A stretch of DNA of 17,554 nt from CAZLGO01 sp964559295. GTDB lineage: Archaea; Methanobacteriota; Methanobacteria; Methanobacteriales; Methanobacteriaceae. Below the pieces are notes generated by a model. The model was not told the origin of the DNA. It was given only the letters and a program-made list of their open reading frames with translations, and searched no databases. Within the stretch, counting starts at the first letter, position 1. Each line of letters begins with the position of its first letter. This document shows, in pieces, positions 1-7,784 of the stretch. A program made the position numbers and the translations under genes. The stretch is from the NCBI GenBank assembly GCA_964559295.1, contig CAZLGO010000033.1, positions 1 to 17,554 on the forward strand, given 5' to 3'.

Positions 1-278
1 CCTCTTGCACTGGGAGTTAGGTTGTTAATCGCCAATCCAACCATTAGCATAGAAAAAAGGTGAAATTTTTTAATTGATATATCCACAGAAGTGGCGGTTA
101 AATTCCATCTTTGAGTCCACATCCCATATATAGTAATTTGGATGAGTATCGCAAGGATCACAACCCATATATCTGCCATTTCAAGAGCCTTTACAACTCT
201 ATCTGGTCCTATAAATAAGATCATCAGAAGGAGAATCCCAACTCCTGTTGCCAACAAAATTGCAGCCTTATACCTCAT
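1..278 (-). CDS. UPF0104/AglD-like membrane protein, N-terminal part
   Basis: This is the first 92 or so residues of a multi-pass membrane protein that continues past the left edge. Hydrophobic segments lie at about residues 5-23 and 38-55, with a third beginning near 77. The third carries NNLTPSARG (about 85-93), which resembles the N-L-T-P-(S/G)-x-G signature of the UPF0104 / lysylphosphatidylglycerol-synthase transmembrane family, which includes archaeal AglD. Known members are integral membrane proteins linked to lipid or glycolipid transfer or flipping; the substrate cannot be told from this fragment. ATG at 276-278 is the first start after the upstream gene's stop, 15 bases away, so the two are probably co-transcribed. 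The family call rests mainly on one motif and the membrane pattern. Confidence 0.66.
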   Translation of the reverse strand, partial: MRYKAAILLATGVGILLLMILFIGPDRVVKALEMADIWVVILAILIQITIYGMWTQRWNLTATSVDISIKKFHLFSMLMVGLAINNLTPSAR

Positions 279-293
279 AGAATCCCTGCAACT

Positions 294-776
294 TCATAAG
301 GTTACCACTTCATAACTTAGATCACGAGGATCAAGCAAAACAATGGTTTTATTACCAGATACGTATCCACAGACTTCTCCGGGGTTTATCACCAAAGATT
401 CTTTTTTTAATATCTCGCATCTATGGGTGTGTGCTCTTACAACAATGTCGTAGTTTCTGCTTTTGACGAGAGCATCTACAACAGCCTCATTGGTGCCATG
501 TACAACCACAATTTTTCTATTTTGAACTTCAAATTCCTTAAAGTCCTCAAGATAACACAGATCCTTATAAGCGCTTCTTAAACCATCTCTTTCCCCATCA
601 TTGTTTCCAAATATGGCTGTAAATTCACAATTAAGTCTCTCAAACTCTTTGACCGTAAATGGTGCTACTAAATCTCCTGCATGTATTACAAGATCCACCT
701 CTGCCTCATTTAGAATCCCAACCGCACATCTTATTGCATCTAAATTATCGTGTGTGTCTGCCATTATTCCTATCAT
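294..776 (-). CDS. YfcE/MJ0936-type metallophosphoesterase
   Basis: A 160-residue cytoplasmic metal-dependent phosphodiesterase of the small YfcE/MJ0936 branch, at the family's usual length. The metal-binding set is complete: D7-x-H9, G34-D35, G57-N58-N59-D60, H93-G94 and H116-T117-H118. The NPGE segment (about 131-134) matches the conserved NPGS-like turn before the last strand. Family members hydrolyse phosphodiesters in the presence of manganese or nickel; the physiological substrate is usually unknown. A second ATG at codon 5 (MADTHD) is possible, but the residues before it form the first beta-strand, so the first ATG is preferred. No clear Shine-Dalgarno motif precedes it; a TATA-like element lies 45-54 bases upstream. 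It probably forms a two-gene unit with the UPF0104 gene. Confidence 0.9.
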   Translation of the reverse strand: MIGIMADTHDNLDAIRCAVGILNEAEVDLVIHAGDLVAPFTVKEFERLNCEFTAIFGNNDGERDGLRSAYKDLCYLEDFKEFEVQNRKIVVVHGTNEAVVDALVKSRNYDIVVRAHTHRCEILKKESLVINPGEVCGYVSGNKTIVLLDPRDLSYEVVTL

Positions 777-820
777 GGCTATGATTTATTTTATGAGGTG
801 ACTTATTAATCTTCTGCTCA

Positions 821-830
821 ATATAAATAA
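821..830 (-). promoter_or_regulatory. TATA-like element upstream of the phosphoesterase
   Basis: Read on the minus strand the bases are TTATTTATAT, 45-54 bases before the ATG at 776. At usual archaeal spacing transcription would start near 798-800, giving a leader of about 20 bases. Placement is by eye. Confidence 0.4.
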
Positions 831-860
831 CATCGATTGAAATCTTATCACAACGTTAAT

Positions 861-1937
861 CAGGAATATCAAGGGACATACAAGAAATGTTGCAATTTTA
901 GGTTTTTTTTAAGCTTTCTAACCGATGTAAACTGTGAGATGATCCTCCCCCTCTTTCCTTTTTTCTTGTTAAGATTCTTGGTGCAGAAAAGAGTATTGAA
1001 GTATTCTCTGGATGTTTTCAGATTGAATCAAAAGGAGAAAACCTTTTTTTTACATCCTCTCAACCATGACAAAACCTTTTCTTGTCCTTGCAACGCTATG
1101 GTATTATGTTCTTTGTCAGATTCGCAGATAGAGTCATAAAGGGAGTAAGAACATCTCCAAGAGATGCCCTAATCGCAGATCCATTTGATAGAGATATACG
1201 AGGTAAGGCGTTTGGTTATCACAGAACCATGGATACTTTAAGAGCTGTAGTTGGACCTCTTATTGTATATTCGCTGCTTTTATCCATTGGATATAGAAAC
1301 ATCTTTCTATTACCAACATCCCTAGTTCAATATCTGTTTTACTTATCCTCTCGGTTAGAGAAGCCGAGGTAGGAAAATCAGATGATCAAAAACCAATAAA
1401 TTAAGTTTTAGATTTAGCAGGAAATCTAAAACTAACGTACTTACAATGACATTTTTTCAGCAGAAAACTTTAGTTGCTCCTTTTTTATACATCGTGTCCA
1501 AGACTTTGGATTGTTCCTGAATCGATAATTCTTCCTTATCCTATATTCAATATTGTGTATGCTGCATTTTCAATACTAGCAGGATTTTATCCGATAGGAT
1601 CGAAATAAAGATCTTAATTTTGGTAGAACATATTTTATTTGGTTTTATGTGCCTGGGCTTTGGATTTCTTAAAATCGCTACAATATTTCTTTTTATAGTC
1701 TATGGTATATTCATGAGCATGACGGAAGGTTTTAAACGTGCATTTGTATCTGATCCGACAATCTCAAAGCTAAGAGCCAATGGTTTGGGTATATTCCATA
1801 CCTTCGTAGGAATTGCCACATTTCCAGTAAGTTTGGAAGCAGTATTGCTATGGCAGTTTTTGGGCAGATTCAGCCTTTCTTTATGGATCTATGATTGGTT
1901 TTGTTGCATCCTTTGCGATGATTTTAATAGGTATTAA
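861..1937 (+). pseudogene. Decayed major facilitator superfamily transporter
   Basis: Pieces of one MFS transporter occur in the right order but in different frames. The N-terminus is FLTDVNCEMILPLFPFFL (about 914-970), like the first helix of the SFxTD-SSEMIYPLLP subfamily. The loop RFADRVIKGVRTSPRDALIA and then RGKAFGYHRTMDT (about 1111-1240) match the conserved D-R-x-G-K-G-x-R-x-x-P-R-D-A region and the helix after it. LPYPIFNIVYAAFSILAGF (about 1529-1585) is a middle helix. The last helices (1620-1937) contain TEGFKRAFVSD, LRANGLGIFHTFVGIA and a shifted end. Stops and shifts lie near 910, between 1010 and 1105, at 1370-1500, at 1605 and after about 1850. The cargo cannot be inferred, and no piece is long enough to work alone. 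The open frames beginning near 1082 and 1620 are parts of this relic, not small genes. Confidence 0.78.
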
Positions 1938-1965
1938 AAGAAAACATTAAAAAGGTAGATTGGTT

Positions 1966-1973
1966 AGAGGAGG
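1966..1973 (+). promoter_or_regulatory. Strong Shine-Dalgarno site for the Slipin gene
   Basis: AGAGGAGG lies 8 bases before ATG 1982. It is among the strongest ribosome-binding sites in the window and fixes this start, in contrast with the next gene (trkH), which has none. Confidence 0.75.
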
Positions 1974-1981
1974 TTGAAAAA

Positions 1982-2758
1982 ATGGATTTGGTAGCTCTTT
2001 TTTTTGTAGGCATCATAGTTCTGATTATTTTGGGACTTTCAATACGTATAGTAAAACAGTATGAAAGAGGGGTTGTTTTTCGTCTTGGGAAAGTTATAGG
2101 GGTCAGAGACCCTGGGCTTCGCCTTATCATACCTCTTATCGATAGGATGGTGAAGGTATCTCTTAGGATCGTTACTATGCCCATTCCATCGCAAAAGATC
2201 ATAACTCAGGACAACGTGTCGATTAACGTGGCTGCAGTTGCGTACTTTAAGGTAATTGATGCGTTAAATGCAGTTATTGTCATTGAAAATTATAATAGGG
2301 CAGTCAATCAGATCGCTCAAACCACTGTGCGAAATGTGATAGGACAGTTCGTTTTAGATGAGGTTTTATCCTCAACTGCCAAAATAAACGATAAGATCAA
2401 AGAGATAATCGATGCCCATAGCGAACCGTGGGGAATAAAGGTTACTGCAGTTGAGATCAAGGATATAAAGCTGCCTGAAACCATGCAAAGAGCAATGGCA
2501 AAACAGGCAGAAGCAGAAAGAGAAAAGAGAGCTAAGATCATCACAGCAGAAGGAGAATATCTTTCGGCTGCCAAGCTTGGTGATGCAGCTGATGTGATAG
2601 CTGCACACCCTGTTGCACTTCAGCTTCGTAACCTACAGGTACTCTCTGAAATAGCTACTGAAAAAAACTCGACCATAGTCTTCCCAGCCCAGTTTATGTC
2701 AAGTATTAAAGATATAAAAGAATTTTTAGAAAAAGAAGTAATGGGAAAAGGAAAATAG
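1982..2758 (+). CDS. Slipin-type SPFH/stomatin membrane protein
   Basis: A 258-residue prokaryotic stomatin. One N-terminal membrane helix (about residues 4-22) is followed by QYERGVVFRLGKV, the start of the SPFH/Band 7 domain, with DPGLRLIIPLID and the QTTVRNVIGQF segment typical of slipins. An alanine- and charge-rich coiled-coil follows (about 165-200, AKQAEAEREKRAKIITAEGE), and a short tail ends in VFPAQF. Such proteins oligomerise on the cytoplasmic face of the membrane and organise membrane domains or associated proteases and channels. In many archaea and bacteria slipin is paired with an NfeD-type protease; none lies next to it here. The neighbour is a potassium transporter, which may hint at a scaffolding role but proves nothing. 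Codons and frame are intact, unlike the relic just upstream. Confidence 0.93.
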   Translation: MDLVALFFVGIIVLIILGLSIRIVKQYERGVVFRLGKVIGVRDPGLRLIIPLIDRMVKVSLRIVTMPIPSQKIITQDNVSINVAAVAYFKVIDALNAVIVIENYNRAVNQIAQTTVRNVIGQFVLDEVLSSTAKINDKIKEIIDAHSEPWGIKVTAVEIKDIKLPETMQRAMAKQAEAEREKRAKIITAEGEYLSAAKLGDAADVIAAHPVALQLRNLQVLSEIATEKNSTIVFPAQFMSSIKDIKEFLEKEVMGKGK

Positions 2759-2780
2759 ATCCATAGGTAAAAGCTACATT

Positions 2781-2788
2781 TTTATATA
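2781..2788 (+). promoter_or_regulatory. TATA box for trkH
   Basis: TTTATATA is centred about 25 bases before the ATG at 2809. At standard archaeal TATA-to-start spacing, transcription would begin at or within a few bases of the start codon. No Shine-Dalgarno motif lies between, so the mRNA is probably leaderless. Confidence 0.6.
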
Positions 2789-2808
2789 CATCCCCTGCCA
2801 CCAATAAC

Positions 2809-4251
2809 ATGGTGAAGATGATAAGTTACCTAAGACGGGAAGATGTCTTCGTGGTTTTGGGGCACCTTGGCATCATAATCCAAGGTATTGGTGTAGCTGT
2901 CCTACCCCCCATAATAGTTGCCTTAATCTACAATGAAGGTAACTATCTTGCTTTTTTAATCCCTTCTGTTTTTTCAATTTTGACAGGATACGCTCTGAGA
3001 AAGGTTTTTGCTCCTGATGACGATATAAAACTTAAACACAGTATGATCATTGCTGCACTTGTCTGGCTTTGGGCTGCATTAATTGGAAGCCTTTGCTTGA
3101 TCTACTCCCTGAAAATTGATTTTTTAAATGCGTTTTTTGAAAGCATGTCCGCATGGAGTGGAAGTGGCCTTACAATATTTACAAATGTTGAAATACTCCC
3201 AAAGTCCGTTTTATTTTTAAGAAGTCTTGAACAATGGATTGGAGGACTTGGTGTTGTAATTGTGGTTATCGGAATATTAATAAGACCTGGTACAGCTGCT
3301 GCAAGGTTATACAAAGCCGAAACAAGGGAAGAGAGGATAAAACCAAGTATTGTAAATACCATAAAAACCATATGGTGGATATACCTGCTCTACACAATCT
3401 TAGGGATCGCTTTGTATGTTATTGCAGGAATGTCTCTTTTTGACGCCATAAACAATACCATGACCAACTTATCCACAGGAGGTATGTCCATAAAAAATGA
3501 CAACATTGGTGCATATCACAGCGATCTAATCTACTTCATAACAATAATTTTGATGATTCTGGGAGGTACAAGCTTTCTTGTCCATTATCGGGCTTTAAAA
3601 GGTAAAATAAGAGATGTGCTGCGTGATGTTCAGTTCCAAGCAATGGTGATTATAGTCTTTTTATTTTCAACTCTTTTGATTGTAAATGCAAAGGTTGCCC
3701 CAATGGATTCTGTTTATCATGTAGTATCTGCCCTCACATGTACCGGTTCCAGCATCTTACCATCATCATCCATGATTGCATGGCCTGAATATGTAAAGAT
3801 AATACTTGCAACTTCAATGATAATAGGGTGTGCAGCAGGTTCTACCACCGGTGCAATAAAACTCATAAGGGTGGTTGTACTTCTAAAGAGTGTATACTGG
3901 GAAATTGTAAGAATAGTCTCGCCTGTAGGCTCTGTGATACCAAGAAAAATAGTTGGAAGGTCAATAACAGATGCAGAAATCAGAGAAGCAGGATCTTATA
4001 CATTTATATATCTCCTGTTCATATTTATAAGTTGGATTGTACTTGTAAGTTATGGATACAACGCAATAAATTCCTTATTTGAGGTTTGTTCCGCTCAGGG
4101 AAACGTTGGACTTTCCATGGGGATTGTATCCCCAACCATGGCTGATGTTCCAAAATCTTTCCTGATATTGAATATGTGGATCGGAAGACTTGAGATAATT
4201 CCCATCCTTGTATTGCTTAGGGCATCGTTGGATATATTCAAAAAAATTTAA
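2809..4251 (+). CDS. trkH: TrkH-type potassium uptake channel subunit
   Basis: A 480-residue integral membrane protein of the TrkH/KtrB superfamily, at the normal length. It has about ten hydrophobic helices and the four re-entrant pore loops whose glycines form the potassium filter: S117-G-S-G-L-T122, S222-T-G-G-M-S227, C311-T-G-S-S315 and Q430-G-N-V-G-L-S436. The conserved RSLEQWIGGLGVV segment follows the first loop. It forms the ion-conducting part of a TrkH-TrkA complex in the cytoplasmic membrane. ATG 2809 is chosen because the TATA box points to it; the ATG at 2818 is an alternative three codons in. trkA begins 46 bases after the stop, so the pair probably shares a transcript. Confidence 0.95.
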   Translation: MVKMISYLRREDVFVVLGHLGIIIQGIGVAVLPPIIVALIYNEGNYLAFLIPSVFSILTGYALRKVFAPDDDIKLKHSMIIAALVWLWAALIGSLCLIYSLKIDFLNAFFESMSAWSGSGLTIFTNVEILPKSVLFLRSLEQWIGGLGVVIVVIGILIRPGTAAARLYKAETREERIKPSIVNTIKTIWWIYLLYTILGIALYVIAGMSLFDAINNTMTNLSTGGMSIKNDNIGAYHSDLIYFITIILMILGGTSFLVHYRALKGKIRDVLRDVQFQAMVIIVFLFSTLLIVNAKVAPMDSVYHVVSALTCTGSSILPSSSMIAWPEYVKIILATSMIIGCAAGSTTGAIKLIRVVVLLKSVYWEIVRIVSPVGSVIPRKIVGRSITDAEIREAGSYTFIYLLFIFISWIVLVSYGYNAINSLFEVCSAQGNVGLSMGIVSPTMADVPKSFLILNMWIGRLEIIPILVLLRASLDIFKKI

Positions 4252-4297
4252 AGGAACTAGAAACCTAAAACCTATAGTGAGTTAAAAAGGTGCAGAT

Positions 4298-4948
4298 ATG
4301 TACATAGTGATAATGGGTGGTGGGAGAGTAGGATTAAATCTTGCTTCACTTTTGGTAGCCGATGGAAACGATGTAGTTCTCATTGAAAGTGATGAGGATT
4401 TATGCAAAAGTGCTGCCTCTGAGTTGGATGCCTTGGTTATCTGTGGTAATGGTACCGATGCCAAAACCCTTGAGGAAGCCAATATAAGTAATGCGGATGT
4501 CTTTGTTGCTGCCACAGGAAATGATGAGGCAAATCTGTTAGCATGTGTACTAGTAAGGGAATACAATGTTCCAAAAATCATTGCTAGGGTAAGCAATCCA
4601 GATCATGAAGAGGCATTTACAAAGGTAGGCGTTGACGTTGTTGTAAGCCCTGAACTTACCGCAGCAGGATACCTTGAAAAACTCATAACAAGGCCCAAAA
4701 TAGCAGATCTAATTGTTATTGGAAAGGGAGATGCAGAAATATTAGATATTAAAGTTAGAAATGAGGAGATCATAGGTAAAAGAATCGAAGATATAAGTCC
4801 TACGAAAGATTACATAATCGTTGCTGTCTATGAGAATGGAGAGATAATCATTCCTAGGGCTGATATGATCCTAAAAGAAAGTAGTAGGGTTTTAATCCTT
4901 GTGAAAACAAAATCTGTAAGGGATATTATGAAGATGTTTACAAAATAA
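4298..4948 (+). CDS. trkA: TrkA-type potassium channel regulator (RCK protein)
   Basis: A 216-residue cytoplasmic regulator with one RCK_N and one RCK_C domain, as expected for single-RCK archaeal TrkA. The Rossmann start is complete: IVIMGGGRVG (residues 3-12) is the glycine-rich dinucleotide loop and E30 ends the second strand, where NAD(H) ribose is usually bound. CGNGTDAKTLEEANI follows. The C-terminal domain (about 135-216) opens with the IADLIVIGKGDAEI segment and contains I-I-G-K-R-I, a conserved RCK_C turn. It forms rings under TrkH and gates potassium flow in response to nucleotide or ligand binding. AAAGGTG at 4285-4291 lies 6 bases before the ATG and supports this start. Confidence 0.95.
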   Translation: MYIVIMGGGRVGLNLASLLVADGNDVVLIESDEDLCKSAASELDALVICGNGTDAKTLEEANISNADVFVAATGNDEANLLACVLVREYNVPKIIARVSNPDHEEAFTKVGVDVVVSPELTAAGYLEKLITRPKIADLIVIGKGDAEILDIKVRNEEIIGKRIEDISPTKDYIIVAVYENGEIIIPRADMILKESSRVLILVKTKSVRDIMKMFTK

Positions 4949-4994
4949 TTAAATCATCCTGTGTTCAGTAAAGCTTTAAAAAAGGATATACAAT

Positions 4995-5939
4995 ATGGAT
5001 GTAATAACACATATTTTGGTTCCCTATGCAATTTTAACCCTCGTAAAAAATAAAAATAAGCTTGCAGGAGTTGTTGGTGGGATCTCACTTGATTTTGATC
5101 TCTTGATTATATGGATCGGCATACTCGCTCCAGAATATTTCATTTTTACCCACAGAGGAATTACACATTCTTTTATTTTTGGATTTTTTACTTCGCTAAT
5201 TTTTCTTTTTATCCTATCCCGAAAACCTGTTAAGGAGTTTATAAGTTCTATAATGCATCGTAATATAAACATAGAATTTAATAAAAGTAGTATTTTAATT
5301 GTCTATTTTGGAGCTATTACTCACCTGATACTTGATTTTCTAACAACAAAGGGTATTCCTCTGCTTTATCCCTTTTCAATTGTAAGATACAGTGCCGAGA
5401 TATATTATTACATCGATCCCATAACATTTGGCGTTGGTGCTGTTGTACTTTTTATTCTGTACTTGAGGTTAAATTCAAATTACAAAAAATTTGCTATGGC
5501 ATTCTTTATCATTCTTTTAGTTTCATTCGGATGTATAAGAGGTTATGAGAAGATTAATGCCATTGAAACTGCAACTATAACATCAAACGGAAGCTGCAAC
5601 GAAATATCAGCCTACCCAACCACCAATATGTTCGTCTGGAACGTTGTTAAAAACGATCACAAAAACAAAAAGTACAACGTTTTTCGGTATGATGCTCTGA
5701 AAAATCGTAAATTAAACATTGGGGACTTTAACAGTGTTTCCATTGAAAATGGTTCGCAAAAATCAGCTGAAAATGCACTAAAGATCGCAAATGCTTTTCC
5801 AGAGGTTGAAAGATTTAAATGGAACGCTTATTACACTTGTGTTGATGCTAAGCATAATTCTGAGAGGTGGAAAATAACCTATTATGACTTTTTGGGTACT
5901 TCGTGGGGCAGAAATAGTTTGACGGTTTCTGTGTCATGA
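4995..5939 (+). CDS. YdjM/DUF457-type membrane metal-dependent hydrolase
   Basis: A 314-residue membrane protein. The first 120 residues carry the DUF457 (YdjM, LexA-regulated membrane hydrolase) pattern: H6 in ITHILVP, D33-F-D35, H53-R-G-I-T-H58 and T109-H-L-I-L-D114 followed by TTKGIPLLYPF. These histidines and aspartates are the presumed metal ligands. Hydrophobic helices lie near 25-45, 58-75, 98-116, 140-158 and 165-185. The remaining 125 or so residues form a soluble tail without a motif I recognise (it has cysteines in GSCNEI and YYTCVDAK). The true substrate of the family is not known. AAAAGGA ahead of the ATG gives modest initiation support. The stop codon directly abuts the stop codon of the convergent gene, with no base between. 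Confidence 0.85.
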   Translation: MDVITHILVPYAILTLVKNKNKLAGVVGGISLDFDLLIIWIGILAPEYFIFTHRGITHSFIFGFFTSLIFLFILSRKPVKEFISSIMHRNINIEFNKSSILIVYFGAITHLILDFLTTKGIPLLYPFSIVRYSAEIYYYIDPITFGVGAVVLFILYLRLNSNYKKFAMAFFIILLVSFGCIRGYEKINAIETATITSNGSCNEISAYPTTNMFVWNVVKNDHKNKKYNVFRYDALKNRKLNIGDFNSVSIENGSQKSAENALKIANAFPEVERFKWNAYYTCVDAKHNSERWKITYYDFLGTSWGRNSLTVSVS

Positions 5940-7337
5940 TTAAAATTCTAATTCGCGCCATGCGATTCTATCTAACTGCTTGATGTTTTTGGAATCAAAT
6001 GCATCGGCGCTCATCATTAGGACTTTCGTACCTCTAAAAATACTTATAGGAATCTCTACTACCATCATATTATCTTTGACTTTGACAAGAGGTGTTTGGC
6101 TATATTTAACACTATTTTTGGCTTTTGATTCATATTCAGCCTTTCCGTCCTTAACTTTTATATCTATCCTTTTGAATTCCCTTCCGTCATACATTCTAAG
6201 ATGGAGTTTATATACCAACTTTGTGTCCATATTGTCAGCTGTTTGTAAAATCAAATAAACATTTTTTTCATCATGTGCAAAGCCTAATGTGGTTAGATCC
6301 TCTGCTTCCAAAGGATTCTTTGTAACTGGATCCAGTCTTACATCTTTAAACGAAGATTCGGGCATTCCATATTCGAAAAAGTTAGCATTATCTATTTTCT
6401 CTATTTTTATGGTGGGATAAACCGCAAATATTTCATTTTCTCTGATAAATGATTGTAGATAATTTCGCATCAAGAATATTTGTGATAGGTAAGAATTAAC
6501 TGCCGTCCATTTTAGATCTTCTTCGTCTTCACTAAGAGGGAGCATCATCCAATTAGCATCCAATGCTGAAAGTTCTGATGGAGGAATTAAATTTGCTTCT
6601 GGAATGTAAAAGGGTGGATCGGGCCAATTGGGACCTTTATGAACTAAGTAAGTGTAATTTTTTCCTTTATAATTGGTTTTAATTGAAACATATTTTACAA
6701 AAGCGGCGGTCGCTCCGTGATCGGTATGTTCATCCCCCTGATCTGGATAGAATATCATGGTTGGCTTATAATCATTCATTATCTTCTCAAGATTTTTAAC
6801 CACATTTTCTCCGCAATACGGCGCGTTTTTTTCATATGAAAAATCATACAAAGAGTGATCAAACTGATTAGATCCTCTAGAGCTTCTAAAGAGTCGATCA
6901 TAATCCCAATGGTTGTCAAAAATCGCTTTAAGCCCCCCATCGGGGTAACACAAAAATAAAATGTTGCTTTGATTCAGTCCTAATGCTTTCATGGCTTTTA
7001 TTGTTTCAAGATGTCTCATATCACCTATGTTTCCTTTAAAATTAGTAGAATTTGTTTTTGATAGATAATGTCTGAAAATTGAGTTAGAAATTGCATCGCC
7101 ATTTGTCATTAATACAACTAAAACTGTGGCATTTTTTTGTATGGCCTTTTTTATAATTCCAGAATTAGCCAATGCCTCGTCATCAGGATGAGGTGCGAAT
7201 ATCAGAATTCTATCAGAAGCCTTAATTTCAGGGAATTCATCGTATTCTATTTCTCCCTCGTAGTTATAAAACAATATGGATAGGAATAAAACTATGGAAA
7301 TTAAAATTATAAGTCCCTTAACCTCGATTTTGTCCAT
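5940..7337 (-). CDS. Membrane-anchored PIG-L/LmbE-family deacetylase
   Basis: A 465-residue protein from ATG 7337. GTG 7346 is in frame three codons earlier, but it lies inside the GAGGTGA Shine-Dalgarno motif (7343-7349) that serves the ATG at 5-base spacing. Residues 8-24 form one membrane anchor. The PIG-L/LmbE domain follows with the zinc motif APHPDDE (48-54) and the third ligand in GDEHTDHGA (about 200-208), both intact. Family members remove acetyl groups from N-acetylglucosamine-type sugars in glycolipids, thiols or exopolysaccharide. After about residue 300 comes a beta-strand-rich region (YLILQTADN, LHLRMYDG, VVEIPISIF) resembling an accessory beta-sandwich, perhaps sugar-binding; I cannot name its family. 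The anchor suggests an extracytoplasmic domain acting on surface glycans or lipids, which is inference. Confidence 0.88.
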   Translation of the reverse strand: MDKIEVKGLIILISIVLFLSILFYNYEGEIEYDEFPEIKASDRILIFAPHPDDEALANSGIIKKAIQKNATVLVVLMTNGDAISNSIFRHYLSKTNSTNFKGNIGDMRHLETIKAMKALGLNQSNILFLCYPDGGLKAIFDNHWDYDRLFRSSRGSNQFDHSLYDFSYEKNAPYCGENVVKNLEKIMNDYKPTMIFYPDQGDEHTDHGATAAFVKYVSIKTNYKGKNYTYLVHKGPNWPDPPFYIPEANLIPPSELSALDANWMMLPLSEDEEDLKWTAVNSYLSQIFLMRNYLQSFIRENEIFAVYPTIKIEKIDNANFFEYGMPESSFKDVRLDPVTKNPLEAEDLTTLGFAHDEKNVYLILQTADNMDTKLVYKLHLRMYDGREFKRIDIKVKDGKAEYESKAKNSVKYSQTPLVKVKDNMMVVEIPISIFRGTKVLMMSADAFDSKNIKQLDRIAWRELEF

Positions 7338-7354
7338 CCATCTCACCTCATTAA

Positions 7355-7368
7355 ATTAACCGGTTAAT
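7355..7368. promoter_or_regulatory. Perfect 14-base palindrome before the deacetylase gene
   Basis: ATTAACCGGTTAAT is its own reverse complement. It begins 18 bases upstream of the ATG at 7337 and lies just behind the Shine-Dalgarno site, where the transcription start should be. A related imperfect copy, TTTTTAACGGTTTTTAA, lies about 30 bases further upstream (near 7393-7410). This is where a dimeric repressor would bind; no regulator is identified. Confidence 0.4.
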
Positions 7369-7784
7369 ATGGATAATCATGAATCTGAGACCTTTTTAAC
7401 GGTTTTTAATATGATTTAATATTTAAGTTTTTGGTATTATGTTTAAGCATCGCTTTCCTAAAAAGATTTTCGTTTTTTTTTTTGTGAAAAATCGATGCAA
7501 AAAACAGGATTTCAAACCAAATGAGCGAATATTGAACTTTGAGATGCTATTGGTACCTTATGACAATATCAGTCGATAGAAGAACTGAAAGGAAATATAG
7601 CAAAACTTGAGAAACAAATTTGAAGCTAATGTAAATAATCAAGAACTTAAAAAGAAATCTTGTGAAATACAAAAATCCCAAAATCCTTTCTTCAGCACAA
7701 CGATTCAGGAAGAATTCAAAGTTTAAGAATTCAAAGAAGATAGATTCTCTAATTTAGATTTATTGAAGTGTTTTTTGATTCAAT
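7369..7784. other. Gap of about 415 bases, AT-rich, possible coding relic
   Basis: The right-hand part of the deacetylase promoter occupies the first 70 bases or so. From about 7575 to 7760 the plus strand reads in pieces as charged, coiled-coil-like peptide (EELKGNIAKLEKQ, then after a stop NNQELKKKSCEIQKSQ), interrupted by stops and shifts. It may be the remains of a coiled-coil gene, but I do not recognise a family. A run of eleven T lies near 7470-7480. Nothing else is supported. Confidence 0.3.

Noticed and set aside
1082..1372. Open frame of 96 codons that could be called a small membrane protein
   Set aside because: Its sequence is the middle of an MFS transporter; flanking pieces of the same protein lie in other frames, so it is part of the relic.
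5980..6258. Hydrophobic 92-codon frame on the plus strand
   Set aside because: It is a shadow of the beta-rich C-terminal domain of the deacetylase on the other strand.
7344..7346. GTG as start of the deacetylase
   Set aside because: The codon lies inside the GAGGTGA ribosome-binding motif, which is correctly spaced for ATG 7337 three codons later.
7369..7784. A small RNA or CRISPR leader in the AT-rich gap
   Set aside because: There are no direct repeats of constant spacing, no stable GC-containing hairpin and no TATA-to-T-run unit; the T-run alone is not enough.
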